Assembly (NCBI GenBank): GCA_016713365.1
Contig: JADJPG010000024.1
Span: 33,688 to 97,687 of the forward strand
Length of the DNA: 64,000 bases
Origin: Verrucomicrobiota bacterium
GTDB lineage: Bacteria > Verrucomicrobiota > Verrucomicrobiia > Limisphaerales > JADJPG01
Direction of reading: 5' to 3'
The notes beneath the pieces were generated by a model that did not search any database, was not told where the DNA came from, and worked only from the letters and a program-made list of their open reading frames with translations. The position numbers and the translations under genes are program-made. Of the stretch, positions 46,168 through 55,298 are shown in pieces. The stretch's first letter is position 1, and each line of letters opens with the position of its first letter.

Positions 46168-47130
46168 ATGCAAGAACTCAGCCAGCTCGAACAACTCAAG
46201 CAGTTCACCAAGGTCGTGGCCGACACCGGCGATTTCGCGACGCTGAAGCAATACGCGCCACTCGATGCGACGACCAATCCATCGCTCATTCTCAAGGCGG
46301 CGCTGATGCCGGAGTACAAGCACCTGGTCGAGAAGGCGGTGGCGGACAACCGGAACGCCAATGTTCCCCGATCAGCGTTGGCGAGCCACATTGTTGATCA
46401 TCTGCTCGTATTGTTTGGAATCGAGATTCTCAAGATCGTTCCGGGCCGTGTATCGACCGAGACAGATGCGAACCTTTCCTTCGATGCCGCGGCGCTGGTG
46501 GAGAAAGGGCGCAAGTTCATCGGCCTTTACGAAAAAAACGGCGTCAGTCGCGAGCGCATTTTGATCAAGATTGCCACCTCCTGGGAAGGCACCCGCGCCG
46601 CGGAAGTTCTGCAGAAGGAGGGGACGAACTGCAACATGACGTTGCTCTTCTCTCTGGCGCAGGCGGTGGCGTGCGCGCAGGTGAATGCGAAGCTCATCTC
46701 GCCATTCGTCGGCCGAATTCTCGACTGGCACAAGAAGAGCACGGGGAAGGACTTCGCGCCGACGGAGGATCCGGGCGTGCTGTCGGTGAGGAGCATTTAC
46801 AACTACTACAAGAAGTTTGGTCATCCGACGGAAGTAATGGGCGCGAGCTTCCGGAACATTGGCGAGATTCAGGAACTTGCCGGCTGTGATTTGCTCACCA
46901 TCAGTCCTGCGCTTCTGGGTGAGCTCCAGAAGAACACCGCGCCGCTGGTTCGCAAACTGCAGCCGGAGATTGCCGCGTCCAGCGACCTTGCGAGGCTGGA
47001 TCTGGACGAGAAGAAATTCCGCTGGCTCTTCAACGAAGACGCGATGGCGACGGAGAAGACGGCGGAAGGAATTCGCCTGTTCCACGCGGATGCGATGAAG
47101 CTGGAGAAGTTTATCGCCGAGCGACTCTGA
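46168..47130 (+). CDS. tal: Transaldolase
   Basis: 320 residues, TalB-type (subfamily 1). Pentose-phosphate enzyme transferring a dihydroxyacetone unit from sedoheptulose-7-P to glyceraldehyde-3-P. N-terminal signature YAPLDATTNPSLILKAA and the active-site segment RILIKIATSWEGTRAAEVLQKEGTNCNMTLLFS with the Schiff-base Lys are present, as are SPFVGRILDWHKK and VMGASFRNIGEIQELAGCDLLTISPALLGEL. The ATG at 46168 gives the canonical start (QELSQLEQLKQFTKVVADTGDF). Closed by a strong terminator. Confidence 0.95.
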   Translation: MQELSQLEQLKQFTKVVADTGDFATLKQYAPLDATTNPSLILKAALMPEYKHLVEKAVADNRNANVPRSALASHIVDHLLVLFGIEILKIVPGRVSTETDANLSFDAAALVEKGRKFIGLYEKNGVSRERILIKIATSWEGTRAAEVLQKEGTNCNMTLLFSLAQAVACAQVNAKLISPFVGRILDWHKKSTGKDFAPTEDPGVLSVRSIYNYYKKFGHPTEVMGASFRNIGEIQELAGCDLLTISPALLGELQKNTAPLVRKLQPEIAASSDLARLDLDEKKFRWLFNEDAMATEKTAEGIRLFHADAMKLEKFIAERL

Positions 47131-47150
47131 GATTCTGAACGGGCCTTTTG

Positions 47151-47190
47151 GAGCGCTGAAGGTGCTGACCTTCAGCGCTCTTTTTGTTTT
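47151..47190 (+). terminator. Strong Rho-independent terminator after transaldolase
   Basis: Perfect 13-bp stem (47151-47163 with 47168-47180), loop GCTG, then TTTTTGTTTT. The strongest terminator in the window. Confidence 0.95.
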
Positions 47191-47308
47191 CCGGGTGAGC
47201 GAACAGTAGAACCACGGTAGAACGATTGCGGTGTGCCCGGATGCCAAGGTTAGGCTTGCCAAAAGCTCCTTCCTGCCTAGATTGAGCGGCTCAATTGAAC
47301 CAAGCACT

Positions 47309-47668
47309 ATGATTTGGAACTCTGCGAACTCGCTCCTCGGGCTTTTGGCCATGTCCCAGCCGGCCGGCAACGGGCAGCCTGCTGCTCCGTGGTATGTGAA
47401 CATGTTTCCCCTGTTCCTGCTGCTTTTCGCTTTTTACTTTGCCATCCTCCGTCCGCAACAGAAGCGCCAGAAGGCCCACGACACGATGATGAAGAGCATC
47501 AAGGCGGGCGACAAGGTGACCACCAGCGGCGGCATCATTGGCATTGTAATCACGGTCAAGGATCGCAGCGTCAGCATTCGTTCTGCGGATACGAAGCTGG
47601 AAGTGCTCAAGACTGCCATTTCGGAAATCACTGAACGCGAAGGCGAGCCCAGTCAGTCCCCCACCTGA
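47309..47668 (+). CDS. yajC: Preprotein translocase subunit YajC
   Basis: 119 residues from ATG 47309. Single helix MFPLFLLLFAFYFAILRPQQKRQKAHDTMMKSIKAGDKVTTSGGIIGIVITVKDRSVSIRSADTKLEVLKTAISEI: the RPQQKR…L..GDkV.T.GGi.G.V pattern is diagnostic. Sec-translocon accessory subunit. It lies 56 bases upstream of secDF, the usual operon partner. The N-terminal extension before the helix contains GNGQPAAP and may be partly cytoplasmic or spurious. Confidence 0.94.
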   Translation: MIWNSANSLLGLLAMSQPAGNGQPAAPWYVNMFPLFLLLFAFYFAILRPQQKRQKAHDTMMKSIKAGDKVTTSGGIIGIVITVKDRSVSIRSADTKLEVLKTAISEITEREGEPSQSPT

Positions 47669-47724
47669 GCTCGGAAGTAACTCCTCATTCACCTGTTTTA
47701 CCCACTGTCCTACAGCCACACTCC

Positions 47725-50262
47725 ATGAATCAAAAGCATCTCTGGCAGTTACTGATCATCATCTTCGTTGTCGCCTTCTCGCTCGTGGAATTGACGCCGC
47801 CCACCGGACGTGACCTTCTCGCAGACTTCGATGCCAAGGCTCGCAACAAGGACGCGACCTTCTCCAACATCCTGGCTCGCGCCACCCAGTTGCAGAAGGA
47901 GATGCCGGGTCGCACCTACGGCAACCTGAAGGACGCCGTGGGCACCAACGATATCGTTCCTTATTTCGCCCATCGCATCAGCGTGAAAGGTGAGAAGAAT
48001 CCTTCCACCGCGGTCCTCAACCGTCTCCAGAAGGAAGCAGCCGGCAAGATCAAGCTCGGTCTCGACCTCCAGGGCGGCACCTCGTTCCTCGTGGGCATGG
48101 ATACTTCGAAGCTCTCCACCAACGCCGAGCGCCAGGTCATTTTGGAAAACGCCGTCGAAGTGCTTCGCAAGCGTGTCGATAAACTCGGCGTCGCGGAGCC
48201 GCTCCTCCAGCCGGCGGGCGAAGATCGGATTTTGATTCAGCTCCCTGGTCTTTCCCAATCCGAGATGGATTCCGCTCGCACCACGGTCGAGAAGGCGGCG
48301 TTCCTCGAATTCCGCATGGTTCACCCGGAGAGCATGGAGTTGCTGAGCCAGGGCATCGTCGAGCCTGGTTACGAAGTGCTTCGTGAAGAAGTGAAGGGCC
48401 GCGATGGCAGCAAGCAGGTGATGTCCTACCTCGTGAAGAAGGGCGCCGAACGCGGTTTGACTGGCGGCTATCTGACCCGCGCCATGGTGTCCCGCAATCC
48501 GGTGACCAATGAGCCGGAAATTCAGTTCGAGATGAACCCGGAAGGCGCCAAACTGTTCGCTGAAATCACCCGCGAATACGCTCCGAAGGGCAATCGCCGT
48601 TATCAGCTGGCCATCGTCCTGGACGGCGAGCTCTATTCTGCTCCGACCATCAACAGCCCGATCGAGGGCGGCCGCGGCGTCATCACCGGCAGCTTTGATG
48701 TCCGGGAAGCTTTCGAACTCGCGAACGTCCTTGAGAATCCTCTCGAGGCGCCGGTCAAGATCATCGAAGAACGGACCGTGGAGCCCTCGCTGGGGCGCGA
48801 CACGATCGAGAGCGGCATCAAGTCGGCTGTTTACGGCACCATCGCGGTCGCTGCGTTCATGCTGGTGTACTATCTCTTCGCCGGGGTGGTGGCCAATGCG
48901 GCGTTGATGTTGAACATCGTTATTCTCCTCGGCGTGCTTTGCTCGGTGGGAACGACCCTGACGATGCCTGGCATTGCCGGTATCGTGTTGACCATCGGTA
49001 TGGCCGTTGATGCCAACGTCCTTATCTTCGAGCGAATTCGCGAGGAATTGGCCGCTGGCAAGTCCATGAGGGGAGCTCTGAATGCTGGTTATGACAAGGC
49101 GTTCAGCACCATCTTTGACTCGAACCTCACGACACTGATCGCTTCGACCATCTTGATCTGGCTCGGCACCGGCCCGGTGAAAGGCTTCGGCGTCACGCTC
49201 ACCATCGGTGTGTGCGTCAGCATGTTCACTGCGTTGCTGGTGACCCGCTTGATTTTTGACTTCCTCCTCGCCAAGAACCTCTTGGTTTCGCTGAACATGC
49301 TGCAGTTCATCAAGGGTTCCAAAATCGACTTCCTCCGCTGGTCCAAGCCGGCCTTCATCGCTTCGTGGATGCTGATTGTTGTCGGTATCGGTTACGGAAT
49401 CTATCGTGGCAGCGACGTGCTCGGCCATGAGTTCGCTGGCGGAAATAACATGACCTTCGCCTTCACGCAAAAGGTGGACGTCGACAAGGTCCGTGAGAGC
49501 GTCGAGAAGCTTGGCCTCGGTGGCGCGGCGATCCAGTATCAGAAGGATCCGGCCAACGGCAAAGAGAGCTTGAAAGTCACCGTTCGCACGGTCGACGAAA
49601 AGAAGGATGCGACCGCCCTGGTCACTCAGGCATTATCGACAGACTTCAAGCAAGCCGGATTTGCCATGCAGAGCGTTGACCGGGTGGGCCCGACGGTTGG
49701 TGCAGAAATTCAGCGCACCGCCATTGTCTCCGCGTTGCTGGCCATGTTTGGCATCCTGATTTACGTGGCCTTCCGCTACGAGTTCTCGTTTGCCGTTGGT
49801 GCTGTGGTCGCCATCATTCACGACATCCTGATGACGATTGGCTGGTACTTCCTGACCGGTCGCGAAATGAGCGCTCCCATGGTGGCGGCGATCCTTACCA
49901 TCATCGGTTTCTCGATCAACGACACCATCGTGATCTTTGACCGTATCCGGGAAGACCTGAAACTCGGTGTCCGTGGGTCTTTTGCCGAGTTGATTAATCA
50001 CGCCCTCAACCGGACCCTGAGCCGCACGATTATCACCTCCGGCACAGTCTTCCTTGCCACGCTCTCGCTCTACCTCTTCGGCGGCGGTGTGATCAATGAC
50101 TTCGCCTTCACCTTCCTCGTCGGTATCCTCACCGGAACTTACTCCAGCATCTACATCGCGAGCTCGCTCGTATTGTGGTGGCACAAGGGTCAACGCCCGG
50201 TCATGAGCGGTTCGCAGGTGGCTGTCGATAGCACCATTGCTCCCGCGCGGGCGAATGCCTGA
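47725..50262 (+). CDS. secDF: Protein-export membrane protein SecDF (fused)
   Basis: 845 residues; SecD and SecF are one polypeptide. The SecD half has a first helix (LLIIIFVVAFSLVELTPP), the periplasmic domain with LGLDLQGGTSFLVGMD, and the membrane motif GMAVDANVLIFERIREEL. The SecF half has GSKIDFLRWSKPAFIASW, the periplasmic NNMTFAFTQKV… segment and FSINDTIVIFDRIREDLKLG. RND-type proton-driven helper that pulls proteins through SecYEG. Fusions of this kind are common in Firmicutes and in this phylum. Confidence 0.96.
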   Translation: MNQKHLWQLLIIIFVVAFSLVELTPPTGRDLLADFDAKARNKDATFSNILARATQLQKEMPGRTYGNLKDAVGTNDIVPYFAHRISVKGEKNPSTAVLNRLQKEAAGKIKLGLDLQGGTSFLVGMDTSKLSTNAERQVILENAVEVLRKRVDKLGVAEPLLQPAGEDRILIQLPGLSQSEMDSARTTVEKAAFLEFRMVHPESMELLSQGIVEPGYEVLREEVKGRDGSKQVMSYLVKKGAERGLTGGYLTRAMVSRNPVTNEPEIQFEMNPEGAKLFAEITREYAPKGNRRYQLAIVLDGELYSAPTINSPIEGGRGVITGSFDVREAFELANVLENPLEAPVKIIEERTVEPSLGRDTIESGIKSAVYGTIAVAAFMLVYYLFAGVVANAALMLNIVILLGVLCSVGTTLTMPGIAGIVLTIGMAVDANVLIFERIREELAAGKSMRGALNAGYDKAFSTIFDSNLTTLIASTILIWLGTGPVKGFGVTLTIGVCVSMFTALLVTRLIFDFLLAKNLLVSLNMLQFIKGSKIDFLRWSKPAFIASWMLIVVGIGYGIYRGSDVLGHEFAGGNNMTFAFTQKVDVDKVRESVEKLGLGGAAIQYQKDPANGKESLKVTVRTVDEKKDATALVTQALSTDFKQAGFAMQSVDRVGPTVGAEIQRTAIVSALLAMFGILIYVAFRYEFSFAVGAVVAIIHDILMTIGWYFLTGREMSAPMVAAILTIIGFSINDTIVIFDRIREDLKLGVRGSFAELINHALNRTLSRTIITSGTVFLATLSLYLFGGGVINDFAFTFLVGILTGTYSSIYIASSLVLWWHKGQRPVMSGSQVAVDSTIAPARANA

Positions 50263-51245
50263 TGATTGCTGCCGCTGAGATTTCGTCAGCGCCCTGGGCG
50301 ATCTTCATCGTAGCCGTCCTCTTCTTTCTCGCTCTCGACCTGGGCGTGTTTCACCGACACGCCCACGTCGTTAAATTCAAGGAAGCACTCACGTGGACCG
50401 GTATTTGGTTCACGTGCGCCATGCTCTTCGCCTATGTCGCGGCGCCGGCCATGGTCTCGACGTGGACAAAGGATGACAGCCTCCTGTTCGTCACTGGTTA
50501 CATCATCGAGTTGTCCCTCTCAATGGACAACGTCTTCGTCATCGCGCTCATCTTCGGCTATTTCCGCGTTCCTCCCGAATATCAGCATCGCGTCCTCTTC
50601 TGGGGCATCCTTGGTGCGTTGGTCATGCGCGGCGTGATGATCGGACTCGGCGTTGCGGTGGTTCGGGAATTCAGCTGGGTTTTGTATGGGCTGGGGGCGT
50701 TCCTGGTTTTCTCCGGCATCAAGATGGTCTTTGCCGGGGATGAGGAGGTGAATCCGGAGAAGAACATCGCCATCCGGCTTGCGCGGAAACTTTACCCGGT
50801 ATCGACGTCCTTCGATGGGCAGAAGTTTCTGACGCAGTTCAATGGTCGCCGCGCCCTCACGCCGCTCGCGTTGGTGCTGTTGATGGTGGAGACCACCGAC
50901 CTCATTTTCGCGATCGATTCCATCCCGGCGATCTTCGGCGTCACGGAAAATGGCTTCATCATTTTCACGTCGAATGTCTTCGCCATTCTCGGGCTGCGCT
51001 CGCTGTATTTCGTGCTGGCAGGCGCCATTGGTTACTTCCGCTACCTGAAGATCGGCCTGTCCGTCGTGCTCATTTTCATTGGTGTAAAGATGTTGATCGA
51101 TCCGCACGGAGGAGAGGCAAAGTGGTATCAGTACAAGTTCTCCAACATTGCCTCGCTATCCATCGTGGGCGGCATCATTCTCACCTCGGTGGTTGCCTCG
51201 CTCCTCTCCAGCTTCCGTGAAGCGCGGAACAAGAAGTCTGGCTGA
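50262..51245 (+). CDS. TerC/Alx-family membrane protein
   Basis: 327 residues, start overlapping the secDF stop by one base (TGATG). Seven to nine hydrophobic helices with the family acidic motifs: ELSLSMDNVFVIALIFGYF, MVETTDLIFAIDSIPAIFG and FFLALDLGVFHRHAH. This long form matches Alx/YceF-type proteins, implicated in manganese export. Its continuous placement with yajC-secDF suggests co-transcription and perhaps metal loading of exported proteins (inference). The second, shorter TerC gene is at 54479. Confidence 0.92.
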   Translation: MIAAAEISSAPWAIFIVAVLFFLALDLGVFHRHAHVVKFKEALTWTGIWFTCAMLFAYVAAPAMVSTWTKDDSLLFVTGYIIELSLSMDNVFVIALIFGYFRVPPEYQHRVLFWGILGALVMRGVMIGLGVAVVREFSWVLYGLGAFLVFSGIKMVFAGDEEVNPEKNIAIRLARKLYPVSTSFDGQKFLTQFNGRRALTPLALVLLMVETTDLIFAIDSIPAIFGVTENGFIIFTSNVFAILGLRSLYFVLAGAIGYFRYLKIGLSVVLIFIGVKMLIDPHGGEAKWYQYKFSNIASLSIVGGIILTSVVASLLSSFREARNKKSG

Positions 51246-51263
51246 ACGCCGTTACTCCACGCC

Positions 51264-51896
51264 ATGCACGAGCGTCTTTCCGAGAAGCTGGCGCAAATGC
51301 TGGAGCAGAATTCCTCGTCGCACGGCGTGTCTCTCAATCATCTCCTTGAAAAGACAGACGGTCGTGGCTTCTACCTCGTTGTCATCCTCCTCGCGCTTCC
51401 CTTCATCATCCCGATGGCCATACCCGGTGTGAGCACGGTGCTCGGCCTGTCCGTGTCGCTGCTCAGCTTCAAGCTCGCGTTCGGCGTTCAACCCCGACTT
51501 CCGAAGCTCATGGGGGACCGGACGCTCTCTCCCGACTACCAGAGAAAAGTGATCAAGGGCAGCGTGAAGATCGTCCGCATCGTGGAGAAGTTTGCCCGCC
51601 CGCGTCGCACCCCGTGGATGACCACCCGGATCGCGCGTTCGTTCAACGCTCTCTTGATGACGCTCATGGGCCTGCTGCTGGCGTTGCCCTTTCCGCCGTT
51701 TCCCCCGCTGACCAACGCGCTGCCGTGTTACTGCATCATCCTGCTCGCGGCGAGTATGATGGAGGAAGACGGCGTCATGATTTGGTTTGCCTACCTGTTG
51801 TCCCTCGGCACCGTCATCTATCTTGCTCTGAACATTTTTGTCATATTCGAAGCTGTGAAGAAATCCATCGAGCTGCTTCGCGGCTGGCTGACCTGA
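51264..51896 (+). CDS. ExoD-family membrane protein
   Basis: 210 residues with four or five helices. Family pattern of ExoD/exopolysaccharide-synthesis proteins: GRGFYLVVILLALPFIIPMAIPGVSTVLGLSVSLLSFKLAFG… and FNALLMTLMGLLLALPFPPFPPLTNALPCYCIILLAASMMEEDGVMIWFAYLLSLGTVIYLAL. Exact biochemical role unknown even in rhizobia, where mutants affect exopolysaccharide and alkaline stress. Sits between TerC and recJ; its stop overlaps the recJ start (TGATG). Confidence 0.88.
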   Translation: MHERLSEKLAQMLEQNSSSHGVSLNHLLEKTDGRGFYLVVILLALPFIIPMAIPGVSTVLGLSVSLLSFKLAFGVQPRLPKLMGDRTLSPDYQRKVIKGSVKIVRIVEKFARPRRTPWMTTRIARSFNALLMTLMGLLLALPFPPFPPLTNALPCYCIILLAASMMEEDGVMIWFAYLLSLGTVIYLALNIFVIFEAVKKSIELLRGWLT

Positions 51897-53611
51897 TGAA
51901 ATACCGCTGGAGCATCGCCCCATCCCAGCCGGCGCTCACGAGTTTCCTCTCGCGCGAGCTGAAGATTTCTCCGCTCCTCGCCCAATGCCTGCTCAATCGC
52001 GGCTTCAGCGAACCGGAGCCCATCGCGCGCTTCCTGGAACCCCGCCTCAAAAGCCTCGCGGATCCGTTCCTGATTCCAAACATGCGCGATGCCGTGGAAC
52101 GCCTCTTCGCTGCGCGCGAACGCGGCGAGGCGATGGTCGTCTTTGGTGACTACGATGTGGACGGGGTGACGTCCACCACCTTGCTTGTCGAGATCCTCCG
52201 TGCGCTGGGATGGAAGGTGGACAGCTACTTGCCTCATCGCATGGAGGAAGGCTACGGCCTCAGCCAGTCAGGCGTGGAGAACTGCCTGGCGAAATTTCCT
52301 GCGAAGCTGCTGCTCGCCGTCGATTGCGGATCCACGGCGGTCGACACGATTCGATGGCTCAACGATCGCGGCGTCGACGTCATTGTCCTCGATCATCATC
52401 AGGTCTCCAGCCCGGCACCCGCGGCTCGGGCGCTCGTGAATCCTCAGCTCACTCCGGCGGCGTCGCCCGCCTTTCGCGAGCTGTGCTCCGTCGGACTCGC
52501 CTTCAAGCTCGCGCACGCCATTCTGAAGTACGGTCGGTCTGCGGGCCTGCCGGGAGCGGACACGTTCGATCTTCGTCCCTATCTCGATCTTGTTGCCCTC
52601 GGAACCATCGCGGACCTTGTGCCGTTGACGGGCGAGAACCGCATCCTCGTCAGCGCTGGCATTGAACGGCTCAACACCACGCAGCGGCCTGGCTTGGTTG
52701 CGTTGAAGGAAGTCGCGGGTATCGAAGGCGAAGTGGGTGGCTATGAAGTTGGATTTCAGCTCGCGCCACGCTTGAACGCCGCAGGTCGACTGGAGACCGC
52801 TGAAGACTCGCTTCGCCTGTTGCTCGCGCGCGACCGCGCTGAGGCCGAACCCATCGCGCAGTCTCTCGACTCCCAGAATCGAGAGCGACAGAAGATTGAG
52901 CGGAGCATCGCCGACGAAGCCATCGGTGCGATTCGTGCGCGGTTCAATCCTGAGAAAGACCACGTCATCGTCGAAGGACAGTTGATGTGGCACATCGGAG
53001 TGGTCGGCATCGTGGCGTCGCGCGTGATGCAGGAATTCTATCGTCCGACGCTGATCATCGGCGGGGAAGGGGACGAATGGCGCGGCTCTGGTCGCAGCAT
53101 CGAGGGTTTCGATCTCGCGGCTGCATTGCGCGAATGCGACGAACTGCTGATCCGGCACGGTGGTCATGCGATGGCGGCGGGCGTGACGATTCGCCCTGAC
53201 CAGATTGATCCGCTCCGCGCGAGATTGAACGACCTTGCCCGCCGCACCCTGAAACCCGAACAGTTTCAACCGTCGCTTCGACTCGATGCCGAGGTGACTT
53301 CGTCCGACTTGACTCTGGAACGGCTGCGCGAGTTGCAGCGACTCGAGCAGACCGGCATGGGGAATCCCGCCGTGCGGTTGGTCATGCGCGGCGTCTCCCA
53401 CGCGAAACCGCTCCTGCGCATGGGCGCCGAAAAGAAGCACGCGAAACTCTGGCTGACGGACGGACGTCGAACTGTGGAGGCGGTGCTGTGGAACGTCGGT
53501 GACGGAGCGTTGCCGGTTGGCCGGTTTGATGTCGCGTTCGTGCCGCAGGTGAATGAGTTCAATGGATCGAAGACGGTTCAGCTCAAGGTGCTGGATTGGT
53601 GTGCGGCGTGA
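51896..53611 (+). CDS. recJ: Single-stranded-DNA-specific exonuclease RecJ
   Basis: 571 residues from ATG 51896. DHH-family motifs: VVFGDYDVDGVTSTTLLVEIL (DYDxDG), LLAVDCGS, VIVLDHHQV (DHH), VALGTIADLVPL, then the DHHA1 domain with IGVVGIVASRVMQEFYRPTLIIG and the GGHAMAAG signature, and a C-terminal OB-like domain. 5'-3' ssDNA exonuclease in recombination and mismatch repair. Start chosen because an in-frame upstream extension overlaps the ExoD gene in another frame; translational coupling with ExoD is likely. Confidence 0.95.
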   Translation: MKYRWSIAPSQPALTSFLSRELKISPLLAQCLLNRGFSEPEPIARFLEPRLKSLADPFLIPNMRDAVERLFAARERGEAMVVFGDYDVDGVTSTTLLVEILRALGWKVDSYLPHRMEEGYGLSQSGVENCLAKFPAKLLLAVDCGSTAVDTIRWLNDRGVDVIVLDHHQVSSPAPAARALVNPQLTPAASPAFRELCSVGLAFKLAHAILKYGRSAGLPGADTFDLRPYLDLVALGTIADLVPLTGENRILVSAGIERLNTTQRPGLVALKEVAGIEGEVGGYEVGFQLAPRLNAAGRLETAEDSLRLLLARDRAEAEPIAQSLDSQNRERQKIERSIADEAIGAIRARFNPEKDHVIVEGQLMWHIGVVGIVASRVMQEFYRPTLIIGGEGDEWRGSGRSIEGFDLAAALRECDELLIRHGGHAMAAGVTIRPDQIDPLRARLNDLARRTLKPEQFQPSLRLDAEVTSSDLTLERLRELQRLEQTGMGNPAVRLVMRGVSHAKPLLRMGAEKKHAKLWLTDGRRTVEAVLWNVGDGALPVGRFDVAFVPQVNEFNGSKTVQLKVLDWCAA

Positions 53612-53658
53612 GACGTAATCCGTGATTCGTGACGAAGCAGGAGGTCACGTTCTGTCCT

Positions 53659-53683
53659 CACGCATCACGCATCACGCATCACG
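53659..53683. repeat. Tandem heptamer repeat, intergenic between recJ and ispD
   Basis: About 3.5 copies of ACGCATC. A related inverted word, CCGTGATTCGTGACG, lies 27 bases upstream. The same word family appears at 27981-28007. No function inferred. Confidence 0.6.
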
Positions 53684-53741
53684 TTTCACCTCCCACGACT
53701 TTCGACTTTGAACTTCGCCGACGCCCGCCTATAGCTCCCGC

Positions 53742-54416
53742 ATGACATCCGCCATCATCGTTGCTGCGGGCCGCGGTACCCGCATGGGTCCGAACATCGA
53801 CAAACTCTTTCTCGAAGTGTGCGGTGCGCCCGTCGTCGCCCACACTTGGGAGCGCTTCGATGAGGCGGAGTGCATTGATGAGATCGTGGTGGTTGTGCGC
53901 GATGGTCTTCAATCGGATTTCGAGGAGCTGGCCGAGAAGCTGGAACTGGAGAAGCCGTTCCGATTTGCCGCCGGGGGAAAGGAGCGTCAGGACTCCGTGT
54001 GGAACGGCCTGCAGGCGCTCTCAGCGTCGACGGAGATTGTCGCCATTCAAGACGCCGCCCGTCCCTGCACGACATCGGAGCTAATCGAGGCGACCGTGGA
54101 CGCAGCCCGGCAAATGGGCGCGGCAGTCGCGGCCCAACGAGTGACTGACACCATCAAGCAATCCGACGACGGGCAGATTATCGCGCGTCATCTCGATCGC
54201 TCCAGGCTCTGGGCCGTGCAAACGCCACAGACGTTTCGGGTGGACGTGATTCAGAGGGCGCTGGGCGCCGTGCGTGACAAGGGCTTGCTCGTGACGGACG
54301 ACACTGCAGCCTGCGAGCTCATCGGCCAGCCGGTGCGTCTCATTGAGAGCGCGAAGCCCAATCCGAAGGTGACCGTGCCGGCTGACCTTCATTTCATCGA
54401 GTTGCTGCTGCGCTGA
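53742..54416 (+). CDS. ispD: 2-C-methyl-D-erythritol 4-phosphate cytidylyltransferase IspD
   Basis: 224 residues. Non-mevalonate isoprenoid enzyme making CDP-ME. The N-terminal nucleotide motif AIIVAAGRGTRMGPNIDKLFLEV, the central QDSVWNGLQAL and IQDAARPCTT, LWAVQTPQTF and the C-terminal NPKVTVPADLHFIE are all present. Its usual partner ispF is not next to it; a TerC gene follows. Isoprenoids supply undecaprenyl phosphate for the dcw enzymes encoded earlier in the window. Confidence 0.95.
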   Translation: MTSAIIVAAGRGTRMGPNIDKLFLEVCGAPVVAHTWERFDEAECIDEIVVVVRDGLQSDFEELAEKLELEKPFRFAAGGKERQDSVWNGLQALSASTEIVAIQDAARPCTTSELIEATVDAARQMGAAVAAQRVTDTIKQSDDGQIIARHLDRSRLWAVQTPQTFRVDVIQRALGAVRDKGLLVTDDTAACELIGQPVRLIESAKPNPKVTVPADLHFIELLLR

Positions 54417-54478
54417 CGGTCGCTGACGGCAGCCTTGTGTTGACTTCGCGCCCGCCCTGAGCGTTTCATTCCGCCGCT

Positions 54479-55222
54479 ATGGATTGGATTTCAGATCCGC
54501 AAATTTGGATCAGCCTGCTTACCTTGACGCTGCTGGAGATTGTTCTCGGCATCGACAACATCATCTTCATCTCGATTCTCAGTGGTAAACTGCCGGCCCA
54601 TCAGCAGCGCAAGGCCCGCCAGTGGGGACTCGGCCTCGCGCTCATCACGCGGGTGCTTCTTCTGTGCGGCCTCGCCTGGGTGGTGAAGCTCGACAAACCG
54701 TTTTGGGAGCCAACGATTTTCTCCTTCAAGCTCGCGGTGTCTGGCAAGGACTTGATCCTGATTCTCGGCGGGCTGTTTTTGCTCGGCAAAAGCACCTTCG
54801 AAATCCATGAGAAACTGGAGGGCGTAGATGGTGAGAAGACTCAGAAGATGGCGCCGACCTTCAACGGCGTCATCGTGCAGATTCTCATGCTCGACATCGT
54901 GTTCTCCCTCGATTCCGTCATCACCGCCGTCGGCATGGTGAAACAGATCGGTGTAATGATCGCTGCGGTGATTGTCGCGATGATCATCATGCTAATTTTC
55001 GTGAATCAGATCAGCGATTTCGTCGACCGCCATCCAACGATCAAGATGCTCGCTCTGAGCTTCCTGATTCTCATCGGCTCGATGCTGGTCGCAGAAGGTT
55101 TCCATCAGCACATTCCGAAGGGTTACATCTACTTCGCCATGGCCTTCTCCGTCGTGGTGGAGATGCTCAATATCAAGATGCGAAAAGCCCAGAAGGTGGA
55201 GCTCCATCAGCCCTATCGCTGA
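54479..55222 (+). CDS. TerC-family membrane protein (short form)
   Basis: 247 residues, YgdQ/YoaE-like. About seven helices with the acidic pairs LLEIVLGIDNIIFISIL and ILMLDIVFSLDSVITAVGMV, and the loop GKSTFEIHEKLEG. It differs from the 50262 gene in length and motif spacing, so the two are distant paralogues and not a recent duplication. Candidate metal-ion (perhaps manganese) transporter from family knowledge; the substrate is not shown by sequence. Confidence 0.93.
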   Translation: MDWISDPQIWISLLTLTLLEIVLGIDNIIFISILSGKLPAHQQRKARQWGLGLALITRVLLLCGLAWVVKLDKPFWEPTIFSFKLAVSGKDLILILGGLFLLGKSTFEIHEKLEGVDGEKTQKMAPTFNGVIVQILMLDIVFSLDSVITAVGMVKQIGVMIAAVIVAMIIMLIFVNQISDFVDRHPTIKMLALSFLILIGSMLVAEGFHQHIPKGYIYFAMAFSVVVEMLNIKMRKAQKVELHQPYR

Positions 55223-55298
55223 CCTCTATTTTCACGACAACTCTCCTCCATTTCAGCCCTTGATTCCGGGCGTTTGAGGCATATCCTCTTCGCCTATC

